Source: Symbiodinium natans (lineage: Eukaryota > Sar > Dinophyceae > Suessiales > Symbiodiniaceae). Taken from it: 64,000 nucleotides of DNA. The stretch is from the NCBI GenBank assembly GCA_905221605.1, contig CAJNDS010002619.1:62001-126000 (forward strand), read 5' to 3'. Of this stretch, positions 1-9,424 are shown in pieces. The notes under the pieces are model-generated. The model worked only from the letters and a program-made list of their open reading frames with translations. It had not been told where the DNA came from and did not search any database. The position numbers were made by a program, and so were the translations under genes. Within the stretch, counting starts at the first letter, position 1. Every line of letters begins with the position of its first letter.

Positions 1-1
1 C

Positions 2-3000
2 TGTTCGCATCATCCATTGTCTTCCCGCACTTGAATCCATCCGGATCTCCACGAGTAACTTTCCTGCAAGAAACATCCACAACTTCTTCAGTAACATCGC
101 TTCTGATGCTCCTCCTGAGCATGCTAGCACTTCGGACTCTGCCGAACTTAAAGCTGTAGCTTTCTGGGTCCTGCTATACGAAAGTACTGGCACTGCATTC
201 ACACACACAATCACTGATGATGTAGACCATCTCGCTTCACGGTCTGATGCCCAATCTGCATCCGTGAATACTTCCATACTGTGTGTTCCTTTCTTTTCTT
301 CGTCTTCTTCTTCTTGCTCTTCTCTTTGATAGATCGCATCCATCATCTTGTTTCCAACCTTTGTGTACTTCAGTAGGAATCCCAGTTGCTCTGTTCCTTG
401 CACATAGAGCAAAGCTTGTTTCAAACAGGTTAACGCTTGTTCCGTTGGCTTCGACATCTTACTTGCCAAACACTTCGTCACATGCTGCAAATCCCATCGG
501 TCTTGGGAAATGTACAACAGTGTTCCCAACGCTGAACGAAACTTCTTGCACTCGTTCTCCTCCAGTTCTTTGGAATTGTCCACTGTTCCAATCAGCTGGT
601 GCTCTGGGGTTTGTCTTGGCTTTCGGTTCCCCAGCTTGTAGAGTCCTCTAAGCTTCTCGTAGTGCTTCTTCGACACTGTCACCAAAATTCCTTCTTCAAG
701 GAACTCATAGGTCCTCTTCAGGTAATGAAGCTGTTCTCCCGATCCCCGGTGGGATGGGAACGGTCCCTCAACTGTGAGCTTGAAAAACTTCTCTAGCTCG
801 CATATCAGCCATCTTCCTTCGCCTTTCGCACCTGCAACTAGCTCGTCGTCGACATGAATCGACACTGCAATCTTCTTCACTCGGTGCTTCAAGATTGAGG
901 GTATCCCAACAAATTGCTCAAATCCCAAACGCTTCAAAATCTCAACCAAATGGGTAAACCATTGTTCTGCCGCTGATCTTTGCCCTGGCAGACACTTCTC
1001 CACTTTCCATACATGGTCTTCATCCAAACCAAGTAGTGTTCGAATCCACGGTGAGATATCAGCATACATCAGAGCTTTCTGCTTGACTTGCAAGAATGCG
1101 TCACGAATGTCAAGAACTGTAAGCTCCCAATTGTAGATGAGATGAAAAAGAAACATCATTCGCACTGCTGCGTGTCCTGACGTAGGACTAAAAGTCTCCT
1201 CCGTGCTCTGGGCTCCCGCACGGAATTCCCGACACACAATTCTGCATCTACGCTTCCAAACTCCATCTCTCTTTCTCCAATCGAAAACTGTCCTTAGTGT
1301 CAGAAACTTACCTTCCTCTGAACACTCTTCCTTCTTGATCGTCTTCACAACCTTCATGTTGGCGAGTTTGTCAAGTTCAGCTTTTCCTGCCTCTGCATCC
1401 AATCTTTCAAGTTCCTCTTCGCTGACTTTCGGTGGTCGATCCTCATCTTCTTCTTCTCCTTCACTATCCGCTTCATATTCCTCTTCGCATTCCTTCCAGA
1501 CTCTTTCTTCCCAAAGGTCATCTTCATGATATCCTGTTTCGTCTTCCTGTTCTTCTACCTGTCCGGCGTACAACGGTGGAAATAGACTTCCTTTCGGACT
1601 TCCAGGATCAGCACTTGTAGGTGAACTTTCCGCAGTCTTTTGTTGCTTCGTTGGTGGCTCCTCAGCATCTGCTGTTTTACTAGCTTTCGCAGGTTCCTCT
1701 CTTCCTTCTCCTTCAGTTTCTCTCTTTTGTCCCCCGCCTTGGTTGGAATCCGTTGATGAACTTCGAGGTGTAGGTTGACCACTGCTCAGCAATAGATCAC
1801 TGATTGTGTCATGCTTTGAACTTTCCACATCAGATCCTGCTTCATCTCCTGCTGGCTCTGGCTCATTTTCTCCTCCTTCTTTCTCTTTGCCTGGTTCTTC
1901 CACGATTCTCGGTAACGGTGCCGCATGCGCGGTGTGCCCTAGCCTTGGGGCTTTCTTCGTCCAAGGAGAACCCTGAAGTTGAAGGGTCTCACGTGCGCGC
2001 CACGCTGGTTGTGTGCGCCGCACAGATCTTGACGTAAAGATCCCATCTTTTGATGTAATCACGTCCATGTCCCGGTCGTCCTTTCCAACCCATATTCCTC
2101 CTGTCCACAAAGATCGATTCTTCACTCCTCCAGGCTTGGCCAGACCAAACACATACTCTCCGAAGGGTAAAATCTGCCCTTGGTATGGTCTCCCGTAGAC
2201 CAATTGGAAAGCTGTACTCTGCGTCCCTGAGTGTAGGTGGTACCTGTTGAACAACCATGCTGCGTGGTGAATTGCCCACGCTCGTAAAGCATGATCTTCA
2301 GGAATCTTTTCCCCAATCCGATCCTCGACCATTTCAATCATCGTGAGGCTTTGTCTCCTGAGGTTCTGAATGTGGCGTTCCACTCTCGCTGTTCTTCCTT
2401 TGTGGTAGGGCTTGTTTGGATACTTTCCAGCCTTGTAGCCTAACTTTTGTCGTATTGCTACAATCAAATCCAGTAAGGCTGTTGTCGCTGGCTCCACATC
2501 AATCGCAAACAGAACTTCTTCGGAAATGTAGTTCATCTCGAGAGAAAACTTCACCACTTTCTCGGCCAACTTCTTCGTCGGTGCTTTCCCCGGCACTGGA
2601 ATCGCCCACGAAAATCGAGTCCATGAATCAAGAATGATCAGACTCACACTGTTCTGACCCATGTACATGAAGTCCATCTGGATCACTGGTTTTCCTGGGT
2701 CTTCATACTTTGCTTCACTGCTTTGTGGGGTATGGTCCTGTTTCGACTTTGCTGCTGCACAGAAATCACACCATGGTTGCATTGGCATGTGGGTTGCCAT
2801 ATGCTCTTCAATCTCTGCTTCTGTCGGTTCGGGCACTCCGGGTCTTGTTCTTGCTTTGGGCCTTTGCTTCCTCAGCCTGTCTGCAACTTCTTCTGCGTCC
2901 TCATCTCTGTCTTCGGTGAGGTAGTTGCACAGTCTCCTGAACATCTTCACCTTTGACCCTGAGACGCTCAAACCCAAATACCGACAACCTTCTCGCAGCT

Positions 3001-5905
3001 TCTCAATCTCACTCGTTGCTGTGAGTGACTCTCCATTCACCACAATAGTACTTCCCATGTCGAGTTCCAACTCTTGGTGTCCTCCTGCCTTTCCTTGCTG
3101 CTTCACAACTCCTTTCGGCACTGGCACCTGCAACTCTTCTGGAGCTCCTCTTTCTCTTCCAAACCATTCTGGCTCCTCTTCCATCTTCTTTTCTTCCTCC
3201 TTTGGTGCTTCTTCTGGTGCTACCTCTTCTACCAAGCACTTGTCCAGATACTCTGGTGTCCTGTGCAAGAATGTGAGAATTTCTGATCGAAAAAGCAATC
3301 CCGGTATTCGATCTTCCAAGTCGGATTTTCGCTCGAGCAATTCCGTTGCTTCAATCACTTCCCATTCGTTGCCCACCTTCACGATGGTGGTCCTGTACTT
3401 CCAAGTACCTGTCGGCGGCTTTACAAACTCAAGTCCAAAATGGCGATGGACTGGCGTTCCATTCGGTAGAAGGCTCCAATCCTTCTCTGGGACTTTACCA
3501 AAGTCATAGGCCAAAGTCACCTTGACTGCCCTGACTTGCTCGACTCCTCTAACTTCCGCTGTCAATCTCAAGCTATTCCTCTGGTATTCCACAGGCACCC
3601 GTGCCTTACCATCGGGAGATACAAGTTCCCCCGCCTGGGTTTCTTCTCCCCAGGTCTCGCCCCCCTGGCGCTGTTTGCATCCCACTGACACAAACTTCCA
3701 TCCATTTTTGAGTAGCCTTCCTAAAGACAGCAAGATGTTATTGGTGTCCGACAACACAAAGTCCTCAGTCACACTGCAGCTACTGAACTGCAAAACTGCT
3801 CGCCGCATACCTTCAACTCGCATCGCACCCCCTTGTGCGTCTTGCAACCTCAGAGAGGTTGGGGTCGAAACTTCGACGCCTGCATCCGACAATCTTCGTG
3901 GTAACAAACTCACATCTGCTCCTGAATCCAAGATCACCACATGTTGCTTTGTGTCCAACTGGACCATTCGCACATTGAGAGGTTCCGATCCTCCCTGACT
4001 CAGAGGTTCCAATCCTCCTTGATTCAGAGGTTCCAATCCTCCTGGAGGTCCCAATCCTCCTTGAACTCTTTCCAAGCTGTTTTCATACCATTGATACAGC
4101 TCATCACTCTCATGATCTTGTTTGTTCTCACTCTCATCCCCGATGTAGTAGCACTCTGGTCCTTGCACCTCTATCCTTCTGGTGAACCAATCACCTTCTT
4201 CTTCTGAAACTTCGCTAAGCTCATAGTGCTCTGTGCCGTCAGGTGGTGTGTTCGCAATGTGATGGAAATCAATGTTCCTCACTCTCCTTATCCTGTATTG
4301 GCTCGCACTCTGCGACGGAGTAACAGACTCGACTGTCGAGTGGGGTACCTCGGTGCTGGCCTCGCTCGCCTGCACTTCTCGAACATTGCGGTTTGGACAC
4401 TCGTTTCCCCAATGTCCTCGCTGCTTGCAGAATCGGCAAACATCTCTGTCCAACTTCTTTCCTCCACCTTTCTTTCCTCTTTTGCCATGCTTTCCACCTT
4501 TCTTTCCGCCTTTCTTTCCTCCTTTGTGGAAACCTTTGCCTCGTCCTTTCTTTCCTCCTTTGTAGCTTCCTTTTCGTCCACCTTTTCTCCATTGGCGAAA
4601 TCCTGCTCCAAAGCTTGACCACGAGTAGGATCCTTTTCCTCCTTTGTTTCCTTTGTTGCCTTTGTTTCCTTTTCCTCCTCCTTTCTCGTACACTGCATCC
4701 ACTTCCATTGGTGCTGGTCCTTGATCTGCATTCGAACTGCTCGCTGTGTTCTGCAAGGTCTTTTGCTTCAACACCGTCTGGTAATCCCAAGTTTTGCTGC
4801 TTTGCTCGTATGAAAGAATCGCTTGCTTCACTGACATGTAGTTTGTTCCTTCGGGCATTGTCAAAGTAAGGTGGTCTCGAATCGCCCTCGGTGAACATCG
4901 AAGCAAAACTCCCATCAACAAATCTCGATCGTAGGTCTTTCCTGAAGCGATCTCGTACTCCCGAACAAGGTTTTCCAGTGAACCAATCTGCTCCACCATG
5001 CTCTTGGCCCCATCGAAGTTGGGAAACATCCCAATCGCTTGACTGAGGGTTAGAGCTCGTTGTTTGGTGGCTGGTTGGTATTCCCAAAGCAAACTTTGAT
5101 AGAGACGATACCCACATCGCTCCCTGCTCCAATTTCGAGACAGTTGCGTTGCTGCTCCCCGCATATACGAAGTCAGTATGTGGTAAAGCTTTGTCGAAAG
5201 TTCTCTCTCCACTGTAGTGAGAGTCGAAACATCGATCGGCGTTGCTCCCAGACTTTCAATCATACTTAGAGCTTCTGAGTACTGCGAATCGGCAAAACCT
5301 AGCCAATTCAGAAACTGATGTTTCCAGGTTGTAAAATCCGGTGGATGCTCTCCCGAGGCTTGTGGGTTCCAAACATCTGGTGCCTTGATCGCCTTTGTCG
5401 CACTTTCAATCCTTCGGTTCAGATCATCCGAACTGCTTGCTTGTTGCTCCAACCTTTGTAGCGCACTCATTCCAACTTGGGTCGCCCTTGTCAATGCAGT
5501 CAGAATTTCAGAAAGTTCTGTGGGTTGTTGGGGTGGTCCATTCTGCTGCATCCCTTGCACTGCAGAAAACTGTAACACGACAAGCACACACAGCATCGCT
5601 CCTCTCTGTTGTTTTCTCACACAAGCACACGAACGCAAGTGATCTCTCCGTGCCCCTCTGCTCAAGCGCCTCCGAAAACATGAATGTTGCAATCTCCACA
5701 AACATGACTGACGACATGACTGCAAGTGTACTGTCGCTTGCAAACATCCAATGCACAACATGATCGCACCTGATACTCCAAGCATAAGCATCATTGCCAT
5801 TGCTCCATTGTAATCGAATTGCATAGTCTTGGGGTCGTAGAGGTTCTTTGCTCCTGGAATACTGGTCCAAATCCACATCACCAATGGATCTCTTGCTCCA
5901 TTCAT
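2..5905 (-). CDS. copia gag-pol polyprotein, copy 1 (partial, 3' end off window)
   Basis: The frame is the same for gag and pol, with no 2-bp deletion as in copy 2, so gag-pol is inferred to be one open frame to the window edge; I did not read every codon. Visible in order: a hydrophobic segment near the N terminus, a Gag helical region, Lys/Gly-rich linker, CCHC zinc knuckle (CRFCKQRGHWGNEC), aspartic protease (DSGAD), HHCC-type integrase zinc site and core, copia RT and the start of RNase H. The start at 5905 is one choice; 5551 (MQQNGPP) is the other plausible start, following a signal-peptide-like stretch. The Gag segment shows three imperfect DYQEE repeats just upstream of 5905. Confidence 0.85.
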   Translation of the reverse strand, partial: MNGARDPLVMWIWTSIPGAKNLYDPKTMQFDYNGAMAMMLMLGVSGAIMLCIGCLQATVHLQSCRQSCLWRLQHSCFRRRLSRGARRDHLRSCACVRKQQRGAMLCVLVVLQFSAVQGMQQNGPPQQPTELSEILTALTRATQVGMSALQRLEQQASSSDDLNRRIESATKAIKAPDVWNPQASGEHPPDFTTWKHQFLNWLGFADSQYSEALSMIESLGATPIDVSTLTTVERELSTKLYHILTSYMRGAATQLSRNWSRERCGYRLYQSLLWEYQPATKQRALTLSQAIGMFPNFDGAKSMVEQIGSLENLVREYEIASGKTYDRDLLMGVLLRCSPRAIRDHLTLTMPEGTNYMSVKQAILSYEQSSKTWDYQTVLKQKTLQNTASSSNADQGPAPMEVDAVYEKGGGKGNKGNKGNKGGKGSYSWSSFGAGFRQWRKGGRKGSYKGGKKGRGKGFHKGGKKGGKKGGKHGKRGKKGGGKKLDRDVCRFCKQRGHWGNECPNRNVREVQASEASTEVPHSTVESVTPSQSASQYRIRRVRNIDFHHIANTPPDGTEHYELSEVSEEEGDWFTRRIEVQGPECYYIGDESENKQDHESDELYQWYENSLERVQGGLGPPGGLEPLNQGGLEPLSQGGSEPLNVRMVQLDTKQHVVILDSGADVSLLPRRLSDAGVEVSTPTSLRLQDAQGGAMRVEGMRRAVLQFSSCSVTEDFVLSDTNNILLSLGRLLKNGWKFVSVGCKQRQGGETWGEETQAGELVSPDGKARVPVEYQRNSLRLTAEVRGVEQVRAVKVTLAYDFGKVPEKDWSLLPNGTPVHRHFGLEFVKPPTGTWKYRTTIVKVGNEWEVIEATELLERKSDLEDRIPGLLFRSEILTFLHRTPEYLDKCLVEEVAPEEAPKEEEKKMEEEPEWFGRERGAPEELQVPVPKGVVKQQGKAGGHQELELDMGSTIVVNGESLTATSEIEKLREGCRYLGLSVSGSKVKMFRRLCNYLTEDRDEDAEEVADRLRKQRPKARTRPGVPEPTEAEIEEHMATHMPMQPWCDFCAAAKSKQDHTPQSSEAKYEDPGKPVIQMDFMYMGQNSVSLIILDSWTRFSWAIPVPGKAPTKKLAEKVVKFSLEMNYISEEVLFAIDVEPATTALLDLIVAIRQKLGYKAGKYPNKPYHKGRTARVERHIQNLRRQSLTMIEMVEDRIGEKIPEDHALRAWAIHHAAWLFNRYHLHSGTQSTAFQLVYGRPYQGQILPFGEYVFGLAKPGGVKNRSLWTGGIWVGKDDRDMDVITSKDGIFTSRSVRRTQPAWRARETLQLQGSPWTKKAPRLGHTAHAAPLPRIVEEPGKEKEGGENEPEPAGDEAGSDVESSKHDTISDLLLSSGQPTPRSSSTDSNQGGGQKRETEGEGREEPAKASKTADAEEPPTKQQKTAESSPTSADPGSPKGSLFPPLYAGQVEEQEDETGYHEDDLWEERVWKECEEEYEADSEGEEEDEDRPPKVSEEELERLDAEAGKAELDKLANMKVVKTIKKEECSEEGKFLTLRTVFDWRKRDGVWKRRCRIVCREFRAGAQSTEETFSPTSGHAAVRMMFLFHLIYNWELTVLDIRDAFLQVKQKALMYADISPWIRTLLGLDEDHVWKVEKCLPGQRSAAEQWFTHLVEILKRLGFEQFVGIPSILKHRVKKIAVSIHVDDELVAGAKGEGRWLICELEKFFKLTVEGPFPSHRGSGEQLHYLKRTYEFLEEGILVTVSKKHYEKLRGLYKLGNRKPRQTPEHQLIGTVDNSKELEENECKKFRSALGTLLYISQDRWDLQHVTKCLASKMSKPTEQALTCLKQALLYVQGTEQLGFLLKYTKVGNKMMDAIYQREEQEEEDEEKKGTHSMEVFTDADWASDREARWSTSSVIVCVNAVPVLSYSRTQKATALSSAESEVLACSGGASEAMLLKKLWMFLAGKLLVEIRMDSSAGRQWMMRT

Positions 5906-6029
5906 AGTCTTGTCGGAGTAGAGGCTCTTGTTTGTACATAGGCCATAGAATTTTGATTCCTCCTGGTAGTCGATCTCTGTTTTCTCCTCCTGGTAGTCGA
6001 TCTCTGCTTTCTCCTCCTGGTAGTCGATC

Positions 6030-7310
6030 TCATCGTCCTGACCAATCTCCCCATTCATCTTCCTCATTTCCAGGGTTTGGCTCCTCGCCCCTTTCTCGAA
6101 TTCTTCTCCTTTCTGTTCTCCTCCAAGGAGAATTCGGGTAGAGCGTAGTGGCTTGCGTTGCTCCCACTCGCTTCGGTGGTGGTCCCTTTGGCTCTGGAGG
6201 TGGCGCCTTGCTTCCAGCAGGTCGTTCCTTCGGAGGTGGTCCTCTGGAACTGCTCCCTGGCTCATTTCTCGCATCTTCCATCCTGGGTTGTAGGGTCCCA
6301 GGCCCCGTCCTGGGTTGTAGGGTCCCAGGCCCCGTGTCTCGGCTGGAACTCGCTGTTCCACTGCTTTGGCTTCGCTGGCCGTACCTGGCTCGAAAGTATG
6401 CAACTCCACGAGCAAATTCCTTGGATTCCCTGGCTCTTGCTTCGTCTCCTGAAGGAATTGCACCGGCACGTCTTGCAGCATACTCTTCCTCATTCCGGCG
6501 GATGTGTTCCGCCACTGCTGCGTTGCTGGGTTCCCCGTCCAGCGTGTGAAGAGGAAGCTTCGTACCACTCGGCATTGGGTCCGGAGGTGGACACTCTGGA
6601 GCTCGTTCTTCTCCTGGCGGTGGACACTCTGGAGCTTGCTCTGGTTCTGGGCCCGCTGGTGGCGGTGGCCCTCCTGACTTTGGAAACCGAACTGGTTCCT
6701 GCAAGGCTCGTTCCCTTGCTCGCCGTTGGATCCTTTCCGTCTCTGCTGCAAGTGCAGAGAGTCTCTCCAGCTGCCTTCGCCTGCGTTGCTCAGCAGACAC
6801 TTGCTGCTCTTGCAGCTCCAAGGCGATGTGCCCAGACGAAAGTGTCCTCGGCTCCCTTCTCGGTGTAGGTGGTGCCTCTTGGTACACCATTGTAGTTTCG
6901 GGGCTAGAGGAACTAGGACTCCCGATCTCCACTGGCCCGTCTGGTTCTCCTCATTCCAAGGGAATGTAATCTCTTCCTTCCACCACTGGTCGTTCGGGCT
7001 TCTTCTTCGGCTTTGGAGGCATATACCTTGGTGCACTTCCACTTCCTTCAGCTGAACTGCTTGCTGAAGATCCGTAGCCTTTTCCCATGCCAACACGGTG
7101 AATCTTGATCTCCTTTCTTCGTGGCTCCATTTCTTCTTCTTGTTCCACTTCTTCCATGGGCTCTGCGGGTTCCATCGGCTCCATGGGTTCTGTGAGTTCC
7201 ATTGGCTCCATGGGTTCTGTGAGTTCCATGGGCTCTGTAGGTTCTGTGGGCTCCATTGGCTCCACAGCATCAGGGTTCCAACCCAAACCATCATCACGGC
7301 CACGAGGCAT
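6030..7310 (-). CDS. copia copy 1 leader ORF, Glu-Pro-Met repeats then Pro-rich
   Basis: This reads as 119 codons, an in-frame TGA (6951-6953), then about 306 more codons in the same frame. The first part contains tandem EPM/ELT-type repeats. The second is rich in proline, glutamate and arginine, with a predicted helical stretch (QEQQVSAEQRRRRQLERL) and a twice-repeated GPGTLQPR motif. In copy 2 the TGA position is GGA, so the stop is probably a private mutation of copy 1. The ORF ends at 6030, where the gag-pol frame begins to look protein-like, in the +1 frame. No known family is recognised. It is probably an N-terminal Gag or accessory protein of the element. Confidence 0.6.
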
Positions 7311-7334
7311 GGCTTCGGTCCCGGATGCACAGTG

Positions 7335-7347
7335 TGCTCCGCTACCA
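7335..7347 (-). promoter_or_regulatory. tRNA primer-binding site, copia copy 1
   Basis: The 13 bases TGGTAGCGGAGCA directly abut the LTR on the minus strand. Their complement ends in CCA, as a mature tRNA 3' end does, and resembles an initiator-tRNA acceptor end. The identical site sits at 52209-52221 in copy 2. The identity of the tRNA is inference. Confidence 0.75.
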
Positions 7348-7482
7348 TGCTAAACTTCAAGTCGCTCTTTTTCCTTGAACCGGTAAAGGCGCTGTCGGTA
7401 AAACATGAGTCACAAATCCACACATGCTCATCAACCCTTTAGGTTGGTAGGTGGGGTTCCCAGGTAGTAGAAAAACTTTACA
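7348..7482 (-). repeat. copia copy 1, 5' LTR (135 bp)
   Basis: The unit starts TGTAAAG and ends TTTAGCA on the minus strand (TG...CA ends). It matches the LTRs at 43396-43530 and 52222-52356 with only about one base change. The very short LTR is unusual for a 9-kb copia element but is confirmed by the flanking duplication and primer-binding site of copy 2. Confidence 0.9.
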
Positions 7483-7588
7483 TTGAGTCTTGGTCGAACC
7501 ACCGGAAAAAGGGGGGGGGGGGTTCGAACCTGGGTTCAACCCAGGTTCGAACTCCCGGCCCTCCGGGGGGGGGCGGGGGGGTCGAGAA
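7483..7588. repeat. LINE scrap, G-run and GGTTCGAACC minisatellite
   Basis: Twenty-seven bases (about 7486-7512) match the LINE 3' coding region. A G-run follows, then two units of the GGTTCGAACCTGGGTTCAACC-type minisatellite and a second G-rich run. This short stretch lies between copia copy 1 and the next LINE 3' tail. No gene is seen. Confidence 0.7.
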
Positions 7589-8183
7589 TTTTTTTTTTCC
7601 GAGTTGAGCGAACTAGTGCGAACCACCTCCTTGGTGTTTGGGTTGTGAAAAACCGTGCCTCTGTACTGGCACATCTGATGGCTCTCTTGGCCCTATGGTA
7701 CAGGGGAGGAATATCACCTCCTCCTAAGCTATCATCCTCTTTGGGATGCTACCAGAGGTTGATACCTCATGAGAGGATTGAACCTCCTGGCAAAACATTC
7801 CTCAAGGTTTCTGGTGCATTGTGTGCAAACTGTGAGAGGAAATCGGCCAGGGGTGTGTTCTCTGGCAGCGAGGATGAACCTCGACTCCATCATCCTCGTT
7901 GGGATGCTACCAGAGGGTGATACCTCATGAGAGGATTAAACCTCCTGACAAAAAGTTCCCTCAAGGCCGCTGGTGCACCTGGCGCAGGCTGTTAGAGGGG
8001 ATCGGTCAGGGGCGGTTTCTCTGGTAGCGAGGATGACCTTCACTTTATCCTCACTAGGAGGATGCAACCTCCTAGGTGGCTTCAGCTGCCGGTGCCTTCA
8101 GGGATTTTGCACAGGGGGTCTGCTGCAACTTGGGCTGTCCCTTGCACCTTCTGAAAGAGGTTGCGGATGGCATTGGTTGGCAA
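7589..8183 (-). mobile_element. 5'-truncated LINE, 3' UTR only
   Basis: The left end is a T-run (A-tail on the minus strand) followed by CCGAGTTGAGCGAA and the CTTGGTGTTTGGGTTGTGAAAA block shared with LINE A and LINE B tails. The body holds two imperfect copies of a 130-150 bp 3'-UTR repeat built around GGATGCTACCAGAGG and GAGGATGAACCTC. It diverges from LINES A and B, so it belongs to a different subfamily. The rightmost part (about 8090-8183) matches nothing else in the window. No ORF is convincing. Confidence 0.75.
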
Positions 8184-8197
8184 CAACCCAGGTTCAA

Positions 8198-8668
8198 TTT
8201 TTTTTTCCGAGTTGAGCGAACAAATGCGATCCACCGTCTTGGTGTTTGGGTTGTGAAAACCGTGCCTCTGTACTGGCACTCCTGATGGCCCTCTTGGCCC
8301 TATGGTACAGGGGGAGGAAAGCACCTCCTCCTAGGCTACCATCCTCTTTGGGATGCTACCAGAGGTTGTACCTCAGGAGAGAGGATTGAACCTCCTGGCA
8401 AAACACCTCAGGTTTTGATGCAAGGGGTGCAAACCGTGAGGGGAGGGCCAGGGGTGCTCTCTGGCAGCGAGGATGAACCTCTGCTTTCATCCTCTTTGGG
8501 ATACTACCAGAGGCTGGTACCTCACGAGAGGTTAGGAACCTCCTGACAAAAGTTCCCTCAAGGCCTTTGATGCACTTGGTGCAGGCTGACAGAGGGAGGC
8601 GGTCAGGGTTCCGCTCCGGTAGCGAGGATGGTACCTCTTGCCTTTCCTCGCTGGGAGGATGCAACCTC
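8198..8668 (-). other. LINE A 3' UTR and A-tail
   Basis: About 470 bases lie between the kinase-like stop and the A-tail, matching 26538-27017 of LINE B. They contain two imperfect repeats (about 8350-8480 and 8495-8620) and several short inverted repeats of the GGAGG...CCTCC kind. The last block, CCAAACACCAAGACGGTGGA then CTCAACTCGG and A-run on the minus strand, is also the tail of N1 and N2. Confidence 0.8.
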
Positions 8669-9424
8669 CTAGGCTGCATCAGCTGGTGGCTCCCTCAGGG
8701 GGACCAACTCCCAGCGAGGCTCTTCCATGATGTTGCCGAGGGGTCGTGCTAGCCCATAGTCCGGTGAGGGCAACTCATATAGGACTTTCATGTCAATGAG
8801 AGCCTCGACAAACACCATGTCCATGTTCTTTAACTCCCACAGCAACAGGCTTGCCAGCATGGGGATGCTAGCATGGTGGAGGCTGACCCACCTCCTGACT
8901 TTGTTGCTTAGGGTGGGGGAGTCTTGGTCGAACCACCGGAAAAAGGAGACGAGCCGGGTTTGGCTGGGGAAACCGTAGTGTTCCCTTGTGCCCCAGTTGG
9001 CTACGTCCAGGGACGTTAACCGGTGGTACTTGGGCATTCCCAAGTACCCCCAGTTATGCTCCCCTTGATCCCGGGGATGGAGGTACCCCTCCGGAAGGCG
9101 TAGTCCTGACCAGAAGCACAACACAATGCACATCTGGAAAAACGAACCGTCCGGTGTTGGGCGGATGGGGGCCACCATCCGCTCAACTGTGAAGGCCCTC
9201 AGGTCCTGGGCCGGGATCCCAGGAACCTCGACCTGGAGGGTGAACCTCCGGCAGACCTGCGGCCAGGAATCGAGGGACAGCGCAAAAAGCTCCCACTCGA
9301 AGTGGTGGGCCTCTTGGGGGCCCACCTTCAGGACCCAGCGGGGTTCCCGGTCAAGGGTGTAGCACACCCTTGACCCCCCCCGAGCAAGCATGGTCAGGAA
9401 CCGGGGTTTTGCCCTGGACCTCAT
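8669..9424 (-). CDS. LINE-borne protein-kinase-like ORF (251 aa)
   Basis: The order and spacing of kinase-fold motifs fit: a glycine-rich turn (RGGSRVCY, residues 15-22), VLKV with Lys33, Glu43/45 as the helix-C acid, a hinge-like VERM (80-83), a catalytic-loop pattern HPRDQGEHN (116-124, Asp119 and Asn124 five apart as in HRDxxxxN), and SLDVANWG (138-145) where DFG would be. This resembles APH or small atypical kinases more than canonical protein kinases. It lies downstream of RT-RNase H and upstream of the 3' UTR. An upstream Trp/Gly-rich ORF (9351-9764) appears to be its original N-terminal part, separated by a one-base G-run shift; in LINE B the two join at GKTRFLTMLARGG. The kinase assignment is inference from motifs only. 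Confidence 0.6.
   Translation of the reverse strand: MRSRAKPRFLTMLARGGSRVCYTLDREPRWVLKVGPQEAHHFEWELFALSLDSWPQVCRRFTLQVEVPGIPAQDLRAFTVERMVAPIRPTPDGSFFQMCIVLCFWSGLRLPEGYLHPRDQGEHNWGYLGMPKYHRLTSLDVANWGTREHYGFPSQTRLVSFFRWFDQDSPTLSNKVRRWVSLHHASIPMLASLLLWELKNMDMVFVEALIDMKVLYELPSPDYGLARPLGNIMEEPRWELVPLREPPADAA

Larger units (their letters stand above)
1..7482 (-). mobile_element. Ty1/copia retrotransposon, copy 1 (3' end beyond window)
   Basis: The element reads right to left: 5' LTR (7348-7482), primer-binding site, proline-rich leader ORF, then gag-pol running off the left edge within RNase H. It is collinear with the complete copy at 43396-52356 (base 1 matches about 44923). The differences are scattered substitutions, two 24-bp in-frame length changes and a few 1-2 bp indels, so both copies are young. 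The right flank from about 7486 matches 27 bases of LINE sequence (compare about 8921), so this copy landed in a LINE fragment. The expected target duplication would be TTGAG (7483-7487), but its partner lies outside the window. Confidence 0.93.

Noticed and set aside
4393-4869. Plus-strand Leu/Phe/Ser-rich ORFs opposite copia gag-pol (also at 44138-44449 and 49267-49743)
   Set aside because: Antisense shadows of Lys/Gly- and Gln/Glu-rich coding repeats.
7500-7560. tRNA-like signal (GGTTCGAACC B-box strings)
   Set aside because: No A box or cloverleaf around it; the string is a unit of the minisatellite.
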